A stretch of 49,034 nucleotides of DNA, taken from assembly GCA_001598975.1 (NCBI GenBank), contig BBXU01002885.1, positions 1-49,034 of the forward strand, read 5' to 3'. The notes under the pieces were generated by a model, which was not told the DNA's origin, searched no databases, and saw nothing but the letters and a program-made list of their open reading frames with translations. Positions 42,401-49,034 of this stretch are shown here, piece after piece. A program made the position numbers and the translations under genes. Position 1 is the first letter of the stretch; the number at the start of each line of letters is the position of its first letter. Source of the DNA: Parachlorella kessleri. Taxonomy: Eukaryota; Chlorophyta; Trebouxiophyceae; Chlorellales; Chlorellaceae.

Positions 42401-42772
42401 GCACAGGCAGGCCGAGCCAGCTCACAAAACTTATCGCACATTGCCGGCGCCACGCCCGACGTTGGCTAGCTTGGTGATGTCCCTCATTCGTCTGTGCTTC
42501 ACGTAGAAGCATCCACAGCTGTTGCATAGGGGCCCTACAGCGTCGGCAAGGCAGGACCGGTGCCTTGCTCACGAGAGCCACCGAGTGTGTACGACTCTGT
42601 CCAAGGGTTGCTGGTCAAATGCTTCTCGACAGATAAATTCACCTGTGGGTCCCTTCCGCATGACAGGAGTCTCGGACTGGGGGCAACCACAATTGCTGCA
42701 GCATGGTTCCAGTTGCAGCCTTGAGGTCGGTATTGGCGGCCCCCTTTTGCTTCCTGCCGCTAGCTGCAACAT
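39500..42772 (-). CDS. GATA-type zinc-finger protein B (tandem paralogue)
   Basis: Exons in order: 42772-42643, 42534-42440, 42000-40890, 40616-40372 and 39991-39500; 690 residues. Intron phases (1, 0, 1, 0) and the 95-nt second exon match paralogue A exactly. The finger is C25-X2-C28-X18-C47-X2-C50 with TPVMR, GPTGPLCNSCG and KHRRMRDITKLANVGRG. The middle is Ala/Pro-rich and contains an internal repeat. Shared blocks are AKVVLQLHAIP, CQPQRLLPKQPSAPSTP, WDDEL...RRCVSVPG and SGDSLADLLADAEFL. Acidic segments (LFESFSVDELELDWAELEEG) suggest an activation domain. The C-terminal exon differs from A and has FEILPDVW and EWRAILETGALL. Likely a nuclear transcription factor of unknown target; a nitrogen or light role would be only analogy. 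Confidence 0.82.
41646..41880. repeat. Coding tandem repeat of about 123 bp in GATA gene B
   Basis: GGGAAGCTGCT-GCTGCCCT begins at 41646 and again at 41769. Each is followed by GTATGGCCTGTGC and a TGCAAGG-CCGCTGCTG...GTGCAAGGCCGCCAGGC block. An extra 18-bp copy of GTATGGCCTGTGCGCCA lies in the first unit. On the protein it repeats GGLA-ATAA-LA-GPGAQAI. Confidence 0.8.
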
Positions 42773-43594
42773 CGTTCTGCTCTGCCTGGCTCTGTGCTTT
42801 CAAACAAGATAACGAGAGCTTCAGGAGCTTTGGACGGGAGGGGCAGCTATGATGAAGTGTCCTGTGGTTCCCCGGTCGGGAAAAACTGCCCCAGGCTGTG
42901 CATGGAAAGTACTATTTCACGTGTCGGCTAGAGGCAGGTTCAAAAGCTTTCAGATGAAGCTGGGCGCCGAATATGCTGGTGCTCGCAAACAGGGAAGCCG
43001 GCTTGTACTATGGAGGCCAATACACCACTTTGCAAAACCAAAACAACGAGCGCCAGCGCCAGGTAGATGGCCACGTGTCCAACTGGCGCCGGGCACCTTC
43101 CGCTGGTTTCCTTGGGTTGCAAAGGTTGTGTTCGTGATTATACCTGTGTGATCATCATGATACACACGAGGCAGCAGACACACTAAGACATGTAAAACTG
43201 GCTTTATTTTAAACGGAGCCTCAGCCTGTGTGATCTTTACCCAACATGTAAAAAACTCTCCCACTCGTTCAGAAGACCTCTGCAGGCCATGCACCTTGGG
43301 CCTCTCGTTTCACTGTCTGTTTGGTCGCCTACTTATAATGCCTAGGTAGCAAGTGCAGAGGAGGCGTATTAGCAGCAGCAGCAGGAGCAGCAGTCCTTGT
43401 GCTCTGAAGCTTGCTAACACATATCCAAAACGCACCCGTAGAGGTGTCAGGCGTATTGCTCACTGGAGGCTCTCGACACCCACACTTTTTATATGGCCCC
43501 ACAGGGCCAGTTAAAGTGCAACTCCCAGAGCAGGACTTCCCTCAGGAACTGCAGCAGATTGCTGCTCAACATTGCTCTCATCTGCTTAGCGGTC
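42773..43594. other. Region between GATA gene B start and Gemin2-like stop
   Basis: About 820 bp holding the upstream region of GATA gene B and the 3' end of the Gemin2-like gene. Two TGTAA motifs on plus (about 43192 and 43247) face the wrong way for both genes. A 60-residue minus-strand frame (43122-42940) with one hydrophobic segment is present but unsupported. No TATA box is evident. Confidence 0.4.
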
Positions 43595-45552
43595 CTATTC
43601 CTGCTCGTCCCAGACGTGTGCCAGCTCCTGGTCCTGGCCAAAATAGCAGCCCGCAATGGCGATAAGGATGTTGAGGTGAGGCAGCAGCGGGTCTTGTGGA
43701 TCGCACACTTCAGCGCGCAGGCGGCAGCAGTGCTTGAGCAGGGCCCTATACAGCGCGCAGGTGTCAGCCAGCAGCGGCTTCTCTATCCTGCACAGGGCCA
43801 CAGGGCACCATAGTCCTTGGAGAGTGGCCGGCAGGTACGAGATCAGATCAGACAGCTAGTGCGGCACTGCAGTCAACGCAGGGCACATGCTGCCTGGTTC
43901 ACTGGTTCATTATGTGTAACTGCTGGCCGCCCTACTAGCCTTCCTGGCGGGGAAATTGGACCTGACCAAGAGGGCAGTCCCCGCAAAACGCATGCCGTGC
44001 CTGCAGGCGATGACTTAGGGGAGCTTTTGAATGTGGTGCGCCACCCACCTGGCTGAGTAGGCATACAGCCAGGCCGCATCTTGCGGAGACAGCCCCGGCC
44101 CTCTAGAAACACGCCGCAGGTGTGCCCCTGCCCGCTGTAACACTTCCACCTGCGGATAATAACAGACCGCATGTACTCTCCATGAGGCTGGTGGACCCGT
44201 GGAGAAGTGACTAGGTAGGCAGGGCATGGGGCGGCAGGCGTAGCCTGGTCAAAGTGCATTTGCCCAACCAGCCATAAATAGTGAAGCACAAAGCCATTTC
44301 TGAAGAGCCAAAGACTGAGCAGGATACAAGTGCAAGAACAGGCTTGATGAAAGGCATTGCTGGCTGGCATCAGACGATGTGCAGCTGACATGTATGCAAT
44401 CCTTGCACGAACGATGACGGCCTGACCAACCTGCTCCAAGCCCCGTATGTGATACAGTTCCGGCATGAGGGAGGAGGGGCTGCAATCTTCCTCCTGCTCC
44501 TCCTCTTCTTCCATGTGCTCCGCCTGGTGGCTTGCTCGCCAGACCGACAGCCCATCGCCCTGGCTGCTGCTCAACTCGTGCTCCCTGCAAGCACAGTGAC
44601 AACAAGCACGTGACACCAAAGGGTGGGGGCCATGTCCTTGGCTATTGTAGATGATGCTGACGTTGCCACTGCACAACATGTGGCCAGCCTGTAATCTTGC
44701 TGTACTTCCGCACATGTCGCCAACACTTCGACACAGAGAGCATAGAGAGCAGGCCAGCACAGGTTGGGAAGCTCCTGTACAAGATTGGGCCATCCACATC
44801 CGCATCCCCTCGGCCTACCTCTGCAGTTGCCGCCGGAGGTGGGAGAAGTGGGCAAGGAAAGCACGCAGCCAGTCCAGGCTGGGCTGCAGTGCAGCCGGGC
44901 AGGGAGCCACATCCTCGTCCAACACTGTGTAGGCCCTCGAGCGCTGGGGCTGCTGCGGCTGCTGTCCCTCTTCACCCTTCTTTGCTTCTTCCCCCGCCCC
45001 AGCCTGCTCTCTCCTGGCGCTGGGCAGTGGTGCTGGACAGGTCACCACAGGCGCCAGCCTTGCTGCCTCCCACCTGCAGCTGGGTTGCAGGATATCTTTG
45101 TGACCTCAACTTCTATGCTGGCGTGTCAAGCTGGGAGCAAGCGCTCAAGCAGGAGACCTTGGGTGGTGTTGCCCTGAGCTTAATAACGCACACTATGCTA
45201 CGGGCAACCGGCTGCGTGCCTCACCATCAAAACGGTCTTGGCGTAAGCTGGATGCTCGGCAGCATACTTTGCAATTGTGCTCTTGAGGGAAGCTCGACAC
45301 CATGTCCACCCACCTCACTCTCCGCAGGTACTCCTCTGCGGTGGTTGGCTCCCCAGCTTCAAAGTCAGGCTCTCCGTTCCCCACAGGTAGGCACTGGTAG
45401 ATGCCGAACTGCTGCAGCACTTCCTCTTCGTCGCTTTCACTCTCGCAGTAGCTTTCTTCACCTTCCTGGCTCTCTTCAAGATCAGCCTCCACCTCTTGGT
45501 TGCCTTCTTTGTTGACAAGCCCAGGCAAGCTGCACTCTTGGTCTGCTGCCAT
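43595..45552 (-). CDS. GEMIN2: Gemin2/SIP1-like SMN-complex protein
   Basis: Exons in order: 45552-45314, 45073-44819, 44584-44431, 44149-44049 and 43787-43595; 313 residues, all GT-AG. An in-frame TAG two codons upstream fixes the start. The first 60 residues are very acidic (EEESDEEE type). Family blocks follow: EEYLRRVRWEA (about 73-83) with APVVTCPAP, WLRAFLAHFSHLRRQLQ, EVLQRAGAHL, LSPQDAAWLYAY, RIEKPLLADTCALYRALL (from 250) and LLPHLNILIAIAGCYFGQ near the end. Gemin2 binds SMN and clamps the five Sm proteins during snRNP assembly in the cytoplasm. A Glu/Gln-rich linker (KKGEEGQQPQQPQ) and an acidic EEEEEQEED insert are lineage-specific additions to the usual 280 or so residues. It is divergent from the kinase gene, with 284 bp between starts. 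Confidence 0.88.
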
Positions 45553-45836
45553 GAGCTAACAAAAGACAGGGGGTTGCCTACCAACCTCGGCTGTTGGACT
45601 GTCTGCAGGCTACGCTGCCCCTATATGGCTAAGGACTCACTCTCGCACTGACCATGAATGCCATGCAACTGATTTAAGACTAAGTAGCGAGCAGCCCCCA
45701 AGCCTGAATGACAAGAGAGGTGGATGTTTCTTAACATGAATCAATGCATTACACTGTATCAATTGGGAAAGCTAGCAAGGTTAGTCAGATTAGTATCTGA
45801 TGTCGGAAACTGATTGAAATCGCACGGCGCTGCAGC
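45553..45836. promoter_or_regulatory. Divergent promoter region, Gemin2-like and STN8-like genes
   Basis: Only 284 bp separate the two start codons. No TATA box or known operator is evident. Part of it must be 5' UTR of both genes. Confidence 0.4.
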
Positions 45837-48800
45837 ATGCTGCAATGCTTTTGTCTGCAAGCACAAAGTAATCGCACAATGTGGCCTGCCCGGCAACTGT
45901 ACAGGCAGCCCGGAACAGGGAGGGGCCTGGCGACAGCTAGTACCATGTGCAGAGCCGTACAGTGCCGGCGCCGAATCCATGCTCAGTTCTCACTGCCCGG
46001 GGCGCCCGATAGGGGTACAAGCTACTCCCCAGCTCAGTTGGCCCTCGGAAAGCAGCTGGGGAAAGGGGGCTTCGGCGAAGTCTACCAGGTGCTGCCCGAG
46101 GCATCTTCAAACACCATGCACCACCCTGTAACAGCAACTGCCGGCGCCCTTGCCTCTTGCCACTACGTGTTTGGCCTCACAGCACAGAGCCGCTGAGTGT
46201 TAACCACCGCTGAGGCTGTCGCAGGGGGTGCTGGTGCTTGCTAGGGGTGAGCAGCAGCAGGTGGTCCTAAAAAGAGTCAAGGACACTGTCAAGGTGCGGC
46301 GCCGTTTGATGTCCTGAGACGCTTTAGCCTGTGCGTGCTGCACTGACGGGCCACCCTCTTCCTGCCGCTAAGCCAACCGAAGCCCGCTAATGCATTTCAA
46401 ACTGCCTACCCAAGCTCTGACCTTCCATCTGTGCAGCGCGCAGCTGAGCTACAGGAGTCGGAACATTTGCTGAGCGCATACGCTAGCTGGGCAGCACGAG
46501 ACAGCGTGGCCCAGTTCCTAGGGTTCTGCGATGTAGTCCGAGCGACCAGCCGCCTCAGCAAGGGCCTCTGGCTGGTGAGTGATTCGTCAAGCTGGGCCGG
46601 CACGTCCGAGCCAAAACCCTTGAACATGCTCTTGCTGCGCTCCGTAGGGACGCAGATGGCAAGGGACAGCGTGACGTCCCGTTAGCGCTACAGGGGTAGC
46701 TGTACCATGTTCTGCGCCATGTGCGTGAACTCAATGACGGCCAAGTGGGTGGTGCAGCCAGGATGTTCAGGGTTTGTGACACGCACGAGCAACCAAATCA
46801 GGCCTACAGGCAGCCCTGATACTTCCTCATGCCTTGCCCATGCCTGCAGGTGTGGGCATACCAAGGCAGCAACACCCTTGCCCACTACCTGAAGCAGCGT
46901 AACTGCCTGCAAGGACTGGCCAGGGACCTGTGTGTGCATGAGGATGTGGTCGTTCCCACAGTTATGCAGCACATCCTGCGGTGCCTGGAGGTCGGTGCAC
47001 TATGCTTGGCAAGTTGTAGTGAGGACATGCTGGCTCTGCAGGATTTGTTGCATGCGTCGTTTACTTCCGGTCTTGCAGATGTTGGGCCATGGATTAGCAA
47101 AGTTCACCCAGCTGGCGTCACATTGCTTTTCTTGACAGTCTCGCCCCACGCCCGTACCCTAGGCTCCGGTACCATGCAGTGGGACACCCCTGTCCCGCGC
47201 TGCCCTGCCTTAGTGGAGCTTGTACGTCAGCATGGTTATGTGGCCTGCATGCTGTCCTGCTACGCACTGTACAGTTTTCGCAAGTGGACTTTCCCATGTG
47301 TCTTTGCAGGAGTTGCATGCCGTGGGTCTGGTGCACAGGGATGTGAAGCCAGGCAATCTCCTGTGAGTGGATTGGGTTTGAGAATGGCTGGTTTGATTCT
47401 TGGCCCCACCTGAGCTTGGACTTGCAGTAGTGATGCAGCCAGAGAAGGACTCGTATTTTGTCACAGCAATAGCATCCGACCGCATGCTATAACCCCAGCT
47501 GTAGGACACTTTCCAACTTCAGATGTCTTTTTACCGCTCCCCTGCCTGTAGACTCTGCGAGCATAGCCGCAGAATCAAGCTCATAGACTTGGGAGCAGCT
47601 TGCGACCTGCGTTCCGGCACAAACTACCTGCCCACGGAGACTATCAATGACCCGTGCTATTGCCCGCCAGAGGAGGCAAGTCTCAAGCATTGCTTGGGAT
47701 GATGCGGACTGTACATATTGAGGATGTTATTCAGGACTTCACTGCGTGTTTACGCACTTTGCCTCCTGCCGACCACCGCCTGCGGCAGTTACAGCAGTCC
47801 TTTTGTCCACACACACTCTCTCTTTTGCTGCACCGCCCTGACCCTGACCCTCTGCTTGTCTAGCGACTCCCCCTCAGCTCATCCCGCTGCCACCCTGTGC
47901 CCGCAGTTTGTACTGCCCACCAATGCGCCGCACCTCTCACGCCATGCTGCCCCCCTCGCCCTGGCCCTCTCGCCGCTGCTCTGGGCCCAGCACCGCCCTG
48001 GCTGCTTCGACTCCTACTCCGCCGGCGTGACCCTGCTCCAGCTGGCGCTGCCACCGCTGCGCACAACACGTGCGCTGCGCGAGTTTCGCCGGGACCTCGC
48101 CCTGCGCGGAGGGGACCTGCGGGAATGGCGGGCGCGGGCGGGGCTGGCGGCACGAGACACACTGCTGCTGGATGCACGTGGCGGGGAGGGCTGGGACCTG
48201 GCACAGGTGGGTGGGTAACAGCACTAAAGCACACGGCGCGCATGGGTGGTTTGTTTCAGGTACAAGGAGGAGATGGGGGTACTAGAGGAGTGCTGAGCGA
48301 TGACAGAGTTTGTGGGGTTTGTGCGACGGTGACGTATGTTGCCCTTGACTGCAAGGGCGGTTGTAAGGCTTACTTGCCTGGGCTCAGCAATACAGGACAC
48401 TGCTGCTGAGCGCAAGGGGTGGGAGGTGGGTTTGGGAAAGTTGATGGCCAGGCTGCTGTGTTGGTTTGCATGGTGGCGGTGGAGGGCACACGTGGGCTGG
48501 GCTGGCAATGCTGGACATGCTCTCTTTACTGGGTGCATATATATGGCCGTTTGCACTACCATTTCACCAGGGCACGCAACCTGCGAGAATGATATCATTA
48601 TATAGGGTGCAGGTTGACGGAGGTGTGTTGTAGGCTTTGCAGGCTGCCTGGCACGGGCGAGAGCATGGCTGGGTACAACTGATGCGGCCATGTAAGCATG
48701 ATCACCTGTGTTCCTCTACTGCGCAGGGCTTGCTGCGGCCCAGGAAGATTGTGGTGGAGCAGTCTGGACATGTGAAGTTCACAGACCTGCCCGGTGCCGC

Positions 48801-49034
48801 CCCTAGGCTGACAGCGGCCGGGGCCCTGAAGCACTCTTTCATCAAGCGGGTAAGAGTACCAACAAGCCGTTGTGAATGCCTACTTGCATGGTCTGAAAGA
48901 CATCATATGCACTACCTGTACCTGTTTATTTTGTTTCTGTTGGCTGGTGAGGCCCAGCTTTACGTGGACAATGGTTGAAATGAGTGCTGAGTTGCTGAGG
49001 ACACTGTCAGGGGACACAGACAGGGGACATAGAG
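45837..49034 (+). CDS. STN8: STN8/STL1-type thylakoid serine/threonine kinase, 3' end outside window
   Basis: Exons seen: 45837-46088, 46225-46293, 46437-46574, 46850-46990, 47310-47362, 47552-47675, 47907-48206 and 48727-48849 (400 codons). The last donor (GTAAGA) leads to sequence not found before the right edge. The N-terminus is Arg/Ser/Ala-rich and nearly free of acids, as in a plastid transit peptide. Kinase motifs: GKGGFGEV (75-82), VVLKRVK with K100, HRDVKPGN (209-216, Asp211) and DLG (230-232, replacing DFG as in STN7/STN8). Then come LRSGTNYLP, DPCYCPPEEFVLP, ALSPLLW, FDSYSAGVTLLQLA, WDLAQ and ALKHSFIK. The YCPPE-FVLP and YSAG forms are nearer STN8 (photosystem II core kinase) than STN7/STT7 (LHCII state transitions). 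The intron after 47675 starts with GC (GAG|GCAAGT). The start could be preceded by another exon, because the membrane anchor usual before the kinase is not seen. Confidence 0.88.

Noticed and set aside
42940..43122. 60-codon minus-strand frame with one hydrophobic segment
   Set aside because: Single span, no homologue recognised and no flanking signals; it could equally be chance in the GATA gene B upstream region.
44700..44800. Possible extra Gemin2 exon (ELPNLCWPALYAL frame)
   Set aside because: In the phase set by the previous exon it does not give that reading and meets a stop shortly after. Direct joining to 44584 keeps frame and family spacing.

Overview
The window is nuclear DNA of a photosynthetic eukaryote, most likely a green alga (Chlorophyta; a trebouxiophyte or chlorophycean is the natural guess, but the clade cannot be fixed from one window). 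The reasons are dense short exons separated by 60-900 bp introns, GC-rich low-complexity protein tracts, UGUAA-type polyadenylation motifs, and a thylakoid STN8-type kinase next to plant-style GATA, BAT2/MOS1, ARL1 and Gemin2 homologues. I joined exons by hand from conserved protein motifs, splice consensus and reading phase. Every multi-exon model given below closes to a whole number of codons.

Layout. (1) 1-1061: no gene seen; small tandem repeats. (2) 5045-1062, minus: a Nudix NADH pyrophosphatase (NudC/NUDT19 type) that runs without a stop into a phosphohistidine phosphatase (PHPT1/Janus) domain, an unusual fusion. (3) 5474-10183, plus: cytosolic tryptophanyl-tRNA synthetase, 11 exons. 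(4) 11005-13023, plus: ARL1 small GTPase, with the start codon ending its own exon. (5) 15251-13398, minus: Tim17/Tim22/Tim23-family membrane protein with a long polar tail. (6) 15483-20122, plus: phenylacetate-CoA-ligase-like adenylate-forming enzyme, complete in frame and splice sites except for one internal TAA. (7) 20652-20380, minus: possible 90-residue orphan gene. (8) 20884-29796, plus: 18-exon BAT2/PRRC2/MOS1-like protein of 1428 residues with poly-Q tracts and an RGG tail. (9) 31013-32850, plus: secreted cysteine-containing protein of unknown function with highly biased codons. (10, 11) 38164-34503 and 42772-39500, minus: tandem paralogous GATA zinc-finger proteins with identical intron phases. 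(12) 45552-43595, minus: Gemin2/SIP1 homologue of the SMN complex. (13) 45837 to the right edge, plus: STN8-type thylakoid protein kinase, C-terminus outside the window.

These are mostly housekeeping and regulatory genes, not an operon or island. Three pairs are divergent with short shared upstream regions (2/3, 5/6, 12/13). Two pairs are convergent (4/5, 9/10). I saw no rRNA, tRNA, CRISPR array or recognisable transposon. The most notable items are the NADH pyrophosphatase-phosphohistidine phosphatase fusion with a degenerate zinc ribbon and a decayed copy of its Nudix exon in an intron, the isolated premature stop in the CoA-ligase-like gene, the high share of GC-AG introns, and the GATA pair with conserved motifs beyond the finger.
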